From the NCBI GenBank assembly GCA_030998225.1, contig JAPYXD010000466.1:3451001-3515000 (forward strand): a stretch of 64,000 nucleotides of DNA, written 5' to 3'. This DNA comes from Diplolepis rosae. Lineage: Eukaryota > Arthropoda > Insecta > Hymenoptera > Diplolepididae. A program made the position numbers and the translations under genes. This document shows, one piece after another, positions 12,283 through 24,650 of the stretch. Below the pieces are notes generated by a model. It was not told the origin of the DNA and ran no database searches. It saw only the letters and a program-made list of their open reading frames with translations. Position 1 is the stretch's first letter. Each line of letters starts with the position of its first letter.

Positions 12283-12372
12283 CGCTAAATAACTGGCAAA
12301 ACAGTTAAGAGCAGCCAAGTGTAGCACTGAATAGCTAATAAAATACTTATGAGCTGCCAGATGCAAAGCTAA

Positions 12373-12542
12373 CCCGTGAAGTTTAAAGCCGAAAGGCGGT
12401 TCCGCGGGCGATGTATCGATTCGAGAGAGGGGGTTTTTTGGTTTCAACAGGTAGGCCTAGACCCGTCCTAGGAGAGTTCTGTGCAACGTCTATAAAAGAT
12501 TTCGCCAGTTTTCCTCCTCACCAAAAAAAAAAAAAAGAAAAA
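12373..12542 (+). mobile_element. R1-clade LINE tail with 14-bp TSD
   Basis: This matches the last ~170 bp of the LINE ending at 43,151, including the terminal hairpins and an A-rich tail. It is flanked by the direct repeat AGATGCAAAGCTAA at 12,359-12,372 and 12,543-12,556, which is satellite sequence. A 5'-truncated copy with target duplication and A-rich end is the mark of target-primed reverse transcription. Confidence 0.92.
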
Positions 12543-12820
12543 AGATGCAAAGCTAAATATCTGATATAACAGTTATGAGCATCCAAATGTAGCGCTAAAT
12601 AACTAATGAAATAGTTATAAGCTGCTAAGTGTAGAGCTGAATAACTGATAGAACAGTTATGAAGATCTAAATGTAGCGCTAAATAGCTGATGAAACAGTT
12701 ATGAACAGCTAAATATAGAGCTCAATGAATATAAAGAGTTGTGGCAGTTACTCATGTTCATCAAGTAGAAACGTACGTACAAATAGGCTAGCATTAGCAT
12801 AATCATTTAAGTGTACGAAC

Positions 12821-15800
12821 TCATTCTGTACGTCTCATAAGAAGACGAGGATGTTTCATCCAACTCCTTGGTCGTTCCTTGCAGAGAATACATATATATT
12901 GAGCAGAATCGCTCGCCCACTCTGCTATTGTTTTCTTTTCTCCAGGAATGCAACTGTTATGTGCAAATCGTCTGCAGAAAGTGCACATTACCAGATCATC
13001 TCCATCAAAGTGCGAGTTTACCACAAAGCAATGAATGCAATACCCTTTCATGTCTTCTGATTTTTCAATTAGAAATTTTGCCATTTTACGCCGGAAATTT
13101 GCAGGATCAAATGAAACCTCCATTGCAGTATTACTACCAATACACTGCATATAGTAGGCAATGAATGCTCCATGCTCCAAGACTATCAGTCTGGAAAGGT
13201 CTGCAGTTTGTCCATTGTTCCCTTTTCCATATAACGTGACGTAGTCCATAGAAAGAACATCTTTGTGGGCATTCAGATATGAATTTCTTGAAATTCCTTA
13301 TTACTCTTTTTTTCTCGACTTTAAAAGTGCAACTTCTTTTTTTGGTTACTCTAATGGGATCGATCAGAACAAACGAATTTCTATCACAATTTATTAGTAA
13401 AATACGCCAGTGACCGTTGAACAGGTAAGGCATAAGAATTTTACCTGAAAGCGGTAAATATACATCGTACATTCGAAATTCTTTAGGAATATTTACATCA
13501 TTAAATCCAAAGAGGGATCTAGTGTAATATGTTGGCATATAGCAAATATGATGCCAATTTATATCCCACATCATGATGTATGCATCAATGACAGACCCAT
13601 CAATCCAATTCTCTCCTTTTAGTGTCTGAAAAGCATTAAGAGATACATGTAATTCAGGCACAAGTGACAGAATTGGCGAGTCTGTTCTTGGTTTATAGGC
13701 CCCAAAAGGGATATCCACTTCCACTTTTCTGTATATGTAATAAGAAACATCACGCATCAGTCCATTTTCCAGCGCCAGTTCATGGATGGAGTTATCACTT
13801 TGGTTATATAGTGATAACGAAACGTTGTCCCATGTTTCAGAGTTCATTCTTGTCGCTTGCGACTGAAAAGAAGTTTGGTCTACTATACCAGTTTCTGATG
13901 TTTGTAAGTCTTCAGTTTTGTCTTTCTCATTTGTATTGCTTCGTTTGTTTAGAATGATATGTCTTTTACAAACAGTCATTTTTTTTTTTCTTGAAGCTTT
14001 TCTCTTTTTTTTATCTACTTTAGACTCTTGCGATTGAGTACTTTTCTTAAAACTGTGGCATTCCAAGTGACTTTGAGCTTTTCTTTTTCTTCCTCTTTTA
14101 TTCTTCTCCAAACTTTCTTCAAGAGAAGGATCTAAAGGAATTGGGATCATTTCAATTTCATCACTTTCTGAATCAGCAGTTTCATTTTCCTCGATTTTTT
14201 TTTCGTTTTTCTTCCTATTCTGTGGGTACAGGGGCTTCATTTCTTTGCGACTTTTTAATAACACTTTTTGTTTCTCTTCATGTGCCAATTCACTTGGGTA
14301 TTTTTTTAATTTGCGAATGAATCGCGCAATTGGCAAATGTCTTTGATTGCGCAAAACCGCATCTTTAACGGTTTTGAAATGAGCTTCAACATAAGCGTTA
14401 CTCAATCGCGAAGCTTCAGGTAATACATTTTTAAACAAAATAGCTGCAGCCATTATTATGAAGGACATGAAATGATTCAAAATAAGTTTAGCCACTTCAG
14501 GACTGTAACACTTATTTGTAGGATCTTCATCATCGTTTAATGATCGCATGCTACTTTCGACTTTTTGAAAAATTTCATAGAAGTGAAAGAAGAATGGCGA
14601 ATTGATGGCTATACCATCTTTGTCATCATCATCGTCAAACGTCAATTCTATGTCAATATTACTATTGTTTGCTATCACTTCAGCAAAACCTTCCTTGTGA
14701 AAACTATTTAACTTCTCCAATTTCTCATCTGCGACAGATTCATCGGGTGACAGAAGGATTGAAATAGTCGATTCAAAAGCTGCATCTAATTCAGTTAATG
14801 TTTGACACATTATCATGAATGCTATGCAATCTAATACAAGATTGCATCCAGGATATTCTGGAAATTTTCTATCTAAATTATCTGCTGCTCGATGCATATA
14901 ATATGAGCAGAAAGTGTGAATGATCACCATATCTTTAGGAAATGCAATATTTTTCTTAGCACAGTCGTACGCTATCTTGAGGTATGTTTGTATTTCTATG
15001 TGATTCCATTCAAACAGTAACCCATGGATCAGTACCCAACTCCAATCCACTACAACAATTGAAAATGTAGGCCATTTGTATCCATCTTGTACTACAAACT
15101 TCCGATAGTCTTTTAAAAAATGAATGATTGCTGTTGTATCGTGTTCGGAAGATATCAACTCCGCTAAAGGTATTGTTGAATTTAGAAATCTTGCTACAAG
15201 GGCGTAGTACAATATACGTTTACAGTCTTCACTGTCTGCTTCTCTAACGACAGAACCGGTTGCATCGAGATGTAATACCCATAGTTTTTTACTTTCAATT
15301 AGATGTAATTGATTTTTTGAGTACATCATCGCAAACACAGGAATCCCTACTCGTTGCAAATAGGGATCACTTGTTTTGCGGTCATTACAACATTGCTGCA
15401 TCAAGTCGCCAATATGATTCGATTTCAATCTTAAATCATACTTGCAGTTTTGTTCAGATTTTGCTTTCTGAAACGTGCTAAGCAATTTTAAATTTTGCAT
15501 ATTACCATCTGCAGCGAGTTCCTTATTCGTTTCGCGACCTAGTTCCAGATGCATCTCTCTTGGCTTAACAGCCTGCAAAACTTTTTGTGTTTTTTCTCGC
15601 GCCTTGCCAGCTAACTGGTAGTAATGCCTTGGTCCATCATGAATAACCTCTCCAGCTACATCGCTGTAAACGAAGAGTGTTACTTGACCGTTATCAGAGT
15701 AGTCGATGTCAAATTTGAATCGTTGGGCATGAGATTTGTATCTACAGAGACCATACATTACGTAGAAATCTTTATTCTTTCTGAAGCCATAAAAGCGCAA

Positions 15801-16433
15801 AGTGCATGTGATATTCAATTCTGTTGGTAGTAAGTCAATTAGTGTTTGACGAGTGACGTCTTTTTTTAAGTGACCATGTTCATCAATCAAATTTGAAGCT
15901 AGTAAGCAATTTCCTCGATCCTGAGAAAATACGGCTCTCAATTTTGCGGACATAGGAGGTCGAGTAATATCCGCTTCGTTTTCTAAAACGCTCTCCTTAT
16001 CTTTCTTGTTATCATAGTCGATGTCATTGTATCCAAGTTCAGTATCTGTATCAGTATTGAAGTCATAGACGTCTTTTCCGCCAGTTTTGTACTTCGAAAG
16101 GCGATCTTGGTCTAATTCGTCATTTAGAGTGTCGTTTTTAAATGATTGCAATGATAGACAGGAAAGAGATTGAATGATTTTCTGAGTTCTTGTAATGTGT
16201 TCATTTGTTGTGCTGTTTGCAGCAGAATGCCTCATGTTACATGACTTCAGTGCGCTGGAGACATATAAATCTGAATACTCGATACACTTTTGACTGTTAG
16301 TCGCGTCTGGATTTTGAATGCAGATGTCTTCTATATGGATCTCTTCATTCATTTGTTTATTTTGCATTATTTCTTCAACAATGTTTTGAATACCGCCAAT
16401 ATTATGATCCCAAATATGTTGCAACTTGATCAT
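12821..16433 (-). pseudogene. DDE transposase with Ulp1 protease and PHD finger
   Basis: The main frame runs from 16,433 to 13,134 (1,099 aa), continuing in another frame to 12,821. Residues 1-380 are not recognised. A DDE-like core follows: LDATG (Asp ~390), VVVDWSW (Asp ~463), an HTFCSYYMH zinc-like motif (~505) and YVEAHFK (~681). An acidic stretch lies near 600 and a Lys/Arg-rich, probably nuclear-targeting, linker near 760-840. Residues ~925-1,085 resemble a Ulp1 (C48) peptidase: GHW (~1,007), LIDP (~1,026) and QTDS (~1,082). A one-base loss at about 13,170 falls at the expected catalytic Cys codon. The last part (GAFIAYYM onward) lies in the second frame and ends in a C4HC3 PHD finger (CIHC, CTFC, HNSC, CILC). 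The transposon class may be MULE/Phantom (FB-NOF-like) or KDZ/Zisupton-like; I cannot decide. Confidence 0.8.
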
Positions 16434-17859
16434 CTGCTTACGATCACTGCCAATCCTTAGTTTACGACAAATCTAATAGGATATTGAATCCTTTGAAAAA
16501 GCAGTAAAGGAGACTGCACTTATTGCTGGTACATATTCAGCTATGATTTCTGCCATCAATTTAAAACGCTTTTAGGCAAGTGTCCTCTTCTCCCCTTCAC
16601 GTTGCATTTTGCGAAAATTTTAATTGCAGTTTTATATACTAGTTCAATTTTTTTGAAACAAGTTGACTTCTCCTACAGGAAACAACAAAACTTCTATTTC
16701 GGAAGAACTGAAACTGAACGAAATGAATAAAAGACTCAATGAGATGTTTCCAAACACCTGTTAAGGCAAAAAAACAATCAAGAAAAAGAAGCTCAATAAA
16801 CTTTTTTATTGGAATGGAATATTTCAATTTCACAGTGACACGTTGTTGACGAGATACTTGTCTATATGTCCTAAAAGAGAAAAATTTTGTTAATATTTCG
16901 AGACACAAAAATAAGAATCACTTATTCTAAATTTGTTTCACAAGGCTAGAAATTGCGATGTCGGATCAAAGAACTAGTTCAACCCTCGAAAACGCGTAAA
17001 AGAAACTTCCCCAAAGCCGCATAACATGAAAATTTCTAGTCGTAGAATATGTATATTTTTCTCATGCATGCATAGAAATGGCCACTTTTTTCCTGAAACG
17101 AGGGAAGAAAATCACCTTTTTGGGGTACACACGAAAAATGCGGGAGTTATCTATAATTCCCCTTGAGAATTATCAATAACTTCCGCATATGGAGGAACAA
17201 TTGTTTCTAATTTTGCGGTCCCGCATTGTCATGAGAGGAAGTTCTTGGTTGGTAGAACATGTGTCTCAGGACGGCTTTTAAGATCGTTACCTCGCGAAAA
17301 TTTTTTTTTCTGAAATAGCTATTTTTTTTAATGGTGGGGAAAACGAAAAATTGCAAATGAGTGGTTGTTTCTTCCAAAAGGCCACTGAAAATTGTACTTT
17401 CACCGCTAAAACGGTGAAAGTCGCTATTATTCCAACTTGTGGGGATGATATCAACAGTTGTCAAAAACAGCTTGAGAAAGTATAATTTTTTACTAGACAT
17501 GTTAAGAAAAATACTGTTTAATTATAATCATAGAAAGTGCAAGATTCATATTTATGATATTATTTCTTTAAAAATGTTCTTTTAAAATTTCTGGTCTTGA
17601 TTTGAGTGCATGCAGGGTCGTATTGCTAAAATAATAAAATAAACATTAAGATAATGGGATTTTCACCTTTTTTGAGACTTTCTCTGTATCGGCAAAGTTC
17701 GAAGAACGTCTGTAATGAAGCTTGATGTTAAATTTTTATTTTTAGGCCGTGATGAATTTAGTTTGGCAAAACATTGATTTAAAAAAATTTTAAAAGTTCG
17801 ATTTTCATTTTTTATTTCCAGAAATAATTGCACTATTGATTTCTTATAGCGCTCATAGA
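16434..17859. other. Upstream of the transposase, nothing recognised
   Basis: No terminal repeat of the transposase-bearing element could be found here. A short inverted pair near 17,145-17,190 (ggagttat / ataacttcc) surrounds a small hairpin. No coding frame looks conserved. Confidence 0.4.
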
Positions 17860-18243
17860 TCTCTATTAATTATCCGGATCTTACATCTAAACACATAAGG
17901 TGGCTATCACATAGTTGAATACCTAGTTATTAACTCTAAACATCAATTTTTCTCTGTACAGTTATATCATACGAGATACAAAAAAAAGCTCTAATACAAA
18001 ATTGTTTACTACAAAAAGATCTATAAATTTCAATTCAAAAGTTTTCTTGAGAAATCTATATTTTTTATTTCAATTTTAAAAAATAGGATTATAATTCAAA
18101 AATTTAATTTTTTAAACAAAATATGTGAGTTACAGAAAATACGCAAAGATAGAAAATTATTTGCCTAAATGAGGTCTACAAATTCTCAGTAGAACATTTT
18201 TTTAACAAGATGTATGTATTATATTTTGGTTTTAAAAAAACAG
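17860..18243. repeat. Ladder of degenerate ~120-bp units
   Basis: A short module (about ATATGTGAGATACAAAA-AACG followed by TGCCTAAATGAGGTCTACAAATTCTC) recurs here. It returns at about 19,130-19,560, 20,310-20,390 (inverted), 20,830-21,330 and 22,797-22,880. It seems to be the building block of the neighbouring palindromes. Confidence 0.6.
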
Positions 18244-19230
18244 TATTGAGAATCAAAAATTACATTTTTTGAACAAAATATATGAGATACAAAATAAGCA
18301 TTAAAATAAAAAAACATTTGCTTGAAAACAGTCTACGAATTTTTATCCTTTTAGAGATGTTTGGAAGAAAATAAATTATTTTAATCATGTAATTTATTAA
18401 TAAGTTACAAAAATGTGTACAGAAAATCGAGCGCGAGTGTCATGATAAGAATGTGCTCCTTAAGGCTGATAGAGCCTTAAGTAAATTAAATTTCCTTCTT
18501 CATGTAGAATTAAAAATAAATTTAGTAACTTCAAGAAAATGTAATTCACATCTACATTATTATAAAATTGACTTGAGCTTCAGTATCAAATTACAAGAAA
18601 TAAACTAACACTACCGGTCAGAATTGTGGGACCACCTGTTTTTTGATGATTGTTTAAATTATCTTAATTTTGATTTTGTGAATTATAAAAATTTTTGAAA
18701 CTTTTGAAATAATCAATATTTTTTAATGATCCTGTGCTCGTTTTGAAGCTAAGATTCTAAAAAATTGCAGTAAATTGTGCTCCGGAATTTTTGAACGTCG
18801 CGCTTCGCGCTCGGTCTTATGTCTTCGCATACATTTAAGTTTATTTCTTATAATTTGATACTGAAGCTCAAACCACGTTTATAATAATATTACAGATGAT
18901 GTGAATTACACATTTTCTCAAAGTCACTTTATTTCTTTTTGAATTTAAGTGAAACAGGAGATTCAATTTACTAAAGGCTCTATCAGCCTTAAGGAACACA
19001 TTCTCATCATGGCGCTCGCGCTTCGCGCTCGATTTTCTGTATACATTTCAGTAACTTTTTAATAAATTACATGATTAAAATAATTTATTTTCTTCCAAAT
19101 CTCTCAAAAAGAAAAAACAATCGTAAACTTTATTTAAGGAAACGATTTTGCAGAACAACGCTTATTTCGTATCTCACATATTTTGGTGAAAAAAATCGAT
19201 TTTTTTTAATATTAAAATCAAAACATAAAA
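18244..19230. repeat. Palindrome with ~400-bp arms
   Basis: Bases 18,244-18,612 are an imperfect reverse complement of about 18,823-19,230. Both arms share the gctctatcagccttaag block and the tcgagcgcga block. The centre contains gaccacctgttttttg. Its right arm is reused as the left arm of the next, larger palindrome. Confidence 0.75.
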
Positions 19231-21503
19231 TATACATCCTGTCGAGAAATTTCTCAATAAGAATGTGTAGCCCTCATTTAGGCAAATAATTTTTCATCTA
19301 AACGTTTTTTACGTATCCCATATATTTTGTCTAAAAAATGGAATTCTTGACTTTTAAACGTATTTTTTGGAATTAAAACGAAAAATATATGTTTTATCAG
19401 AAACTGCGTCAGACAAAATTTTTAGATCTTTTTGGATTTTCAATATTTTTTTTTTGAATTAAAAAGAAAAATATGCATCTTATGAAAAAATGTTACAATT
19501 CAAATTTGTAGGTCTTTATGTAGAAAATAATATTGTATCATAACGTTTTTTTGTATCTCGTATAATTTAACTGGAAAATGGAATTTTGATATTAACTTTT
19601 TTCGAATTTGAAGATGCTGTAACATTTCTAATTTTGATTTAATCAAAAAATGTTATGAGGATAATTTGTAGAGATTTATGAGCACTATCAAAAACCAGTA
19701 TTGAAATTTTTGATTTTTTCAAAAAATTATTTTCAAAAACACAAAAGTAGTGCTCAATCCCTCAATTTTGATTGGATGTGGCTGGTTAACGAACTTGTCC
19801 TTACTTTTTCGGCTCCGATAAAGTGTACCAAAGCTCAATTCAATCTGATAATTCTATCGAGAGTTATGCCGCACACGACCTACAGACAGACAGACAGACA
19901 GACAGGCAGACAGACACTTTCGTAAAAACCATTTTTTCTGACTCAGGGGGTATCAAAACGTAAAGATTTGATGAAAATTTCGAAAGTCATTTTTCACATA
20001 AAACCAATACCTTCTCATCCATGATGAGAATGTAAAAAGTAGGGAAAATTTGAAAACACTTCATCTGTAAGCAAATGATAATAATAATCATATGGATCTA
20101 TATTTTAAGGTGATTTCATAGAAAATGAATGATTATATGTTTTATATATCTTATAAAAATGTTTTTCTCAGCAAAAACAATATTGGAATTTTCCCAACTT
20201 TTCTATTCGAACTTTAACCTCGTGCACTATGTGAGAAAAAAATTACACATAACTTTAAATAATTAAGTGCGATTCTATAGAAATTAAGCTCTGTAATGAG
20301 TCCAAGAACATTGAATTGAATTTGTAGACCTCATTTAGGTAAATAATTTTCTATCTGCGTATTTTCTGTAACTCATATATTTTTTACATTCTCATCATGG
20401 ATGAAAAGGTATTGGTTTTATGTGAAAAATGACTTTCGAAATTTTGATTAAATCTTTACGTTTTGAGACTCCCTGAGTCAGAAAAATGGTTTTTACGAAA
20501 GAGTCTGTCTGTCTGTCTGTCTGTATGTAGTAGGTCGTGTGCGGCATAACTCTCGATAGAATTATCAGATTGAATTGAGCTTTGGTACACTTTATCGGAG
20601 CCGAAAAAGTAAGGACACGTTCGTTAACCAGCCACATCCAATCAAAATTGAGGGGTTGAGCACTACTTTTGTGTTTTTGAAAATAATTTTTAGAAAAAAT
20701 CAAAAATTTCAATACTAGTTTTAGATAGTGCTCATAAATCTCTAAAAATTATCCTGATAACATTTTTTGATTAAATCAAAATTAGAAATGTTACAGCATA
20801 TTCAAATTCGAAAAAAGTCAATATCAAAATTCCATTTTCCAGTTAAATTATACGAGATACGAAAAAACGTTATGATACAATATTATTTTCTACATAAAGT
20901 CCTACAAATTTGAATTGTAACATTTTTTCATAAGATGCATATTTTTCTTTTTAATTCAAAAAAAAAATATTGAAAATCCAAAATTCAATTTTTTAACAAT
21001 AATATTCGAAACACGAAAAAAACGTAAGAATACAAAGTTGTTCGTTTCAAAAAGATCTACAAATTTTGTCACACACAGTTTCTGATAAAACATATATTTT
21101 TCGTTTCAATTCTAAAAAATACGATTAAAATTCAAAAATTCCATTTTTTAGACAAAATATGAGAGATACAAAAAAAACGTTTAGATGGAAAATTGATTGC
21201 CTAAATGAGGTCTACAAATTCTCATTAAGACATTTCGGGACAGGAGGTATATTTTATGTTTCGATTTTTAATATTTAAAAAATTCGATTTTTTTCACCAA
21301 AATATGTGAGATACAAAATAAGCGTTGTTCTGCAAAATCGTTTCCTTAAATAAAGTCTACGACTGTTTTTTCTTTTTGAGATATTTGGAATAAAATAAAT
21401 AAATTATTTTAATCATGTAATTTATTAAAAAGTTACTGAAATGTATACAGAAAATCGAGCGCGAAGCGCGAGCGCCATGATGAGAATGTGTTCCTTAAAG
21501 CTG
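18989..21503. mobile_element. Large foldback, arms ~1.05-1.1 kb
   Basis: Bases 18,989-20,033 and 20,388-21,503 are reverse complements around a loop of about 355 bp. Each arm runs from the gcgctcg-rich outer block through ladder units to a (GACA)n tract, then a cactttcgtaaaaacc..ctcaggg block, then catccatgatgagaatgtaaaa at the loop edge. Related single arms occur at about 21,840-22,010, 25,300-25,500 and 39,470-39,745, so this is an interspersed family. Mirrored short frames in the two arms show no domain. Confidence 0.85.
19881..19916 (+). repeat. (GACA)n microsatellite
   Basis: A cagacagacagacaggcagacag tract within the foldback arm. Its mirror (tctgtctgtctg) is at about 20,503-20,524, and another tract is at 25,382-25,404. 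Confidence 0.9.
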
Positions 21504-22020
21504 ATTTGTATAACAACGTTTTTTTTGTATCTCGTATGATATAACTGTAAAGTGAGAAATTAATGCTTGGAGGTAATATCTAGATGTCCAACTATGGGAT
21601 AGCCATCTTATGTTTTTATTTGTAATATCTAAGATGTCAAAATATGCACAGATTAATATCTTGGATATTAGAGTTAAACATATAATATGGCTGTCTCATA
21701 ACTGAACATCCATTTTTCTCCGTGTGTATAATGGAATTTCTATATTGCATTTTTTCAAGTTTTAACTTACTGTGAATTTCCAAATTTTAATTTGGTCGAA
21801 AAATGTTATCCAGATATGATGATTCTATGGAGAGAAATCGTGTTCATAGACACTTCACAGACAGACTGACAACAGACGACAGGCACTTTGATGAAAATCA
21901 TTTTTTCTGACTCAAGGGGTCTCAAAACGTACAAATTTGATGAAAATTAAAAAAAGTGATTTCTCACATAAAATTAATAAATTTTCATATTATGTGAATG
22001 TAAAATATACATGTTGTGAA
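21504..22020. repeat. Diverged single arm of the (GACA) family
   Basis: The block acagacagactgac, gcactttgatgaaaatc, ctgactcaaggggtctcaaaacgt and gatgaaaat matches the inner half of the foldback arms, followed by the catattatgtgaatgtaaaa end. It has no inverted partner nearby. Confidence 0.65.
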
Positions 22021-22113
22021 TAATGTTTCATACTAATAATGTTTGTGTCTTCAATAAATTTTTTTTCTTTTTGATGACTAAAATTCATTTTTTGCGAGTA
22101 AAATATTGAAATA

Positions 22114-22540
22114 AGTGTTAGAATAAATATGAGAATAAGAATTGGTAAATCCAATCATTTTTTTTCGTCGATAGTATTGGAGAGAAGTATTGGAGGTCAG
22201 TGTTGTTGATAAGTACTGAACTGCAATATTGGCGATAAGTATTGGAGATAAGTATTGGTGATAAGTGTTGAAGTAAGAAATATCGGGGAGCCCTAAATTG
22301 AATATTTCAAAGTGATTTTATAATTATATAATTAGGCAACTCATTTCAATATTTATATCCAATACTTATGGCCAATACTTAAGTTCAGTACTTATCAACA
22401 ACACTGAACTCCAATGCTTATAGCCAATACTTAAGTTGAGTACTTATCAACAACACTGAACTCCAATACTTATCGCCAATACTTTTGACGTGAACAAAGT
22501 ATTGGATTTACCTATACTTATTGCAGTACTTATTCTAATA
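22114..22540. repeat. Foldback built on ccaatacttatc repeats
   Basis: The outer edges (ttagaataa..ggtaaatccaat at 22,118-22,155 and attggattta..ttattctaat at 22,501-22,540) are inverted. Inside, a ~60-bp unit (ccaatacttaag..cttatcaacaacactgaact) occurs twice in the right arm and partly inverted in the left. It looks like a small foldback element with subrepeats. Confidence 0.75.
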
Positions 22541-23470
22541 CGCGATCCAATTTTTTTTTTCATAAGGTGAGTTTTTAGACAACTTTCACATCAATTTATT
22601 AACCTATTAAGTTCCTGGCACCAGTTCAATAGCAATGTTTTTTAGTACTTTAAATTGGTTACATAAAAAATGTCTTGAAACAAATTTTCAAAATTCAATA
22701 CAAAAAATTAATTTGCGTACAGAAGTTGCTTAGAGGTTTTGAATAACAAATGGAATTTGATAATTTCAAAAGTCAATAGGTGATTCTGTAAATTATAACG
22801 TTTTTTTCGTATCTCGTAAATTGTTGTTGAAAATGGAATTTTCTCATCCTAATAGTATTTTTGTTAGCTAAAACAATAAATATACATTCTCCACAAAAAC
22901 GCCTGAATTAAAGTTTTTGTTCGAATATGACCGGTTAAGAAACTTTTCTCTTTTGGTTTCGATAAAGTCTATCGGAGCATACGTGACAAGAATGCACAAA
23001 AAAAAATTCTGCGACTTGGAAATTTGTCACGTCTTGAAAATAATTGGATTTTACTTTTATTCGTCCTTGAACATTGAGCTAGTCTATTCATCAGAACCCT
23101 CAATTACGAGTCAAACGCGTGAATGCTGTATGTACAATCAATACGATCATTATTTAAATAATGGGTTCTGACCAAAAAAAGGGTTGTCGTAAATGAACAA
23201 AATATTTTTACCCTTGACCTAGCACAACTAGAAGATTTAAATTAATAAACACAATATCAATTAATTAACATAAATTGGAAGAGCAAGAATTTATTCACCC
23301 TACCTTTTGATATTAAAATTCAAAAAATTATATACTATTCATATTCTGGACTTGCATTGACCTTTGAATAATAATAATTGAAAATCACCATTGATTTATA
23401 TTGGGCCTGAAGAATACTAAAAAGAATTTCGCTAACTAAGGGCTTCTTTTATAGGAAATTTTAGTATCCA
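22541..23470. other. Mostly unrecognised; one ladder unit
   Basis: One copy of the atctcgtaaa / tttttttcgt ladder module lies near 22,797-22,880. The 84-residue frame at 22,917-23,171 has no recognisable domain and I do not call it a gene. Confidence 0.4.
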
Positions 23471-24300
23471 CATCTTTTTTCAATGCACCGATAAAAACTT
23501 GGAACTGCTTTCGACTAAAATACTTTATAAAAGAAATTGAAAAGTTAATAATTTTTTTTACAATGAATTCGAAACTTCAAAATAAATGCGTGGTATCATA
23601 CTAAAGATTTTCCCAATTGTGGGTTTTCTTTGTTTTGAGTCTAAATATAAAATATCTATGTAAATATTTCTTTGGTATAGAGCAAATGAGAATAACATTG
23701 TTTGCGAATAAATTAATCTGAAATTCAAACATTTTTTGAAATAAATTGATAATTTGGCCCAAATATGTAGATGTAAAAATGTTGGAAAACATTTTTTTTT
23801 AATTTGTGCATAATATTGTAAATCGAAGTTTCTTTGGTGTAAGGTAGAGTTCAGAAAACATTCACATTTTTTCGGCAAAATTGCGTAACCACGTGTTGAA
23901 GATTGTACAAATTGTTAATTATGGAAGAAATTAAGTCGAATGCTTCAAGCGTACATAAGATTGTGTCGATATTTACATATAATTTTACATGTTAAGTCTT
24001 TTTGATAGCAGGCTAAGTATTGCTTTGTACCAAAAAAATATTTATATAGGTATTTTATATTTAGACTCAAAGCAAAGAAAACTTTATTCATATATGAAAA
24101 CTTGGGTGCATTTGGTGTACATTCTGAATAATGAATCTCATTGTCCATACCCACAATTGGGAAAATCTTTAGTATGATACTACAAATTTATTTGGAAGTT
24201 TCGAATTCATTGTGAAAAATTATTAATATTTCAATTTTTTTTAAAGGTATTTTAGTAGAAAGCAATTCCAAGTTTTTATCGATGCATTAAAAAAAGACGT
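23471..24300. repeat. Palindrome, arms 230-300 bp
   Basis: Bases 23,471-23,700 are the imperfect reverse complement of 24,003-24,300. The outer edges read catcttttttcaatgcacc and its complement; matching inner blocks are tttgagtctaaatataaaat and atattttatatttagactcaaa. The loop is about 300 bp. Confidence 0.8.
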
Positions 24301-24650
24301 AAATTTCTTTTGTAAATACTCAGTTTAGCTCCAATATAAAAATGCGAGACTATAGGGAACCGATATAGTCCTATATAGAGACATAAAGTAACACTGAAAT
24401 GTGGATTTTGGAAAAATGAAAGTTGTGTTGAGTTGTGATAAGCGAGCATAGTAAATGTCTTTCGAAATAATTTCCCCCTAGACGCATATGTTTCAAAATA
24501 GATTTATTTAACTTATCCTTTCTTTTTAAGGTCAGATCAGCTGGCACCTCCATAACGGAATATCACTAATCACTTTATGCCACATTTTTGTGGTACTTAT
24601 GGGCTAATTTTGGGCGGTAATGCCGATTTTAGGGTTCTTGTATTTTTTTG
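24301..24650. other. Unrecognised spacer
   Basis: No gene or repeat is recognised between the two palindromes. Confidence 0.4.

Larger units (their letters stand above)
11928..12725 (+). repeat. 42-bp satellite, alternating A/B monomers
   Basis: About ten 42-bp monomers run head to tail. Two types alternate: one with gagcatcc..atgtagcgct and one with gagcagcc..gtgtagagct, giving an 84-bp higher-order unit. Each ends in a variant of gaacagttat. The array is interrupted by a hAT MITE (12,120-12,282) and a LINE tail (12,373-12,542), both with target duplications of satellite sequence. Confidence 0.9.

Noticed and set aside
12851..13164. Plus-strand frames over the transposase (69, 98, 97 aa and others)
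   Set aside because: These are shadows of the minus-strand transposase gene.
19881..20524. Direct and inverted (GACA)n/(TCTG)n tracts as a CRISPR-like array
   Set aside because: They are simple microsatellites inside foldback arms, with no spacers.
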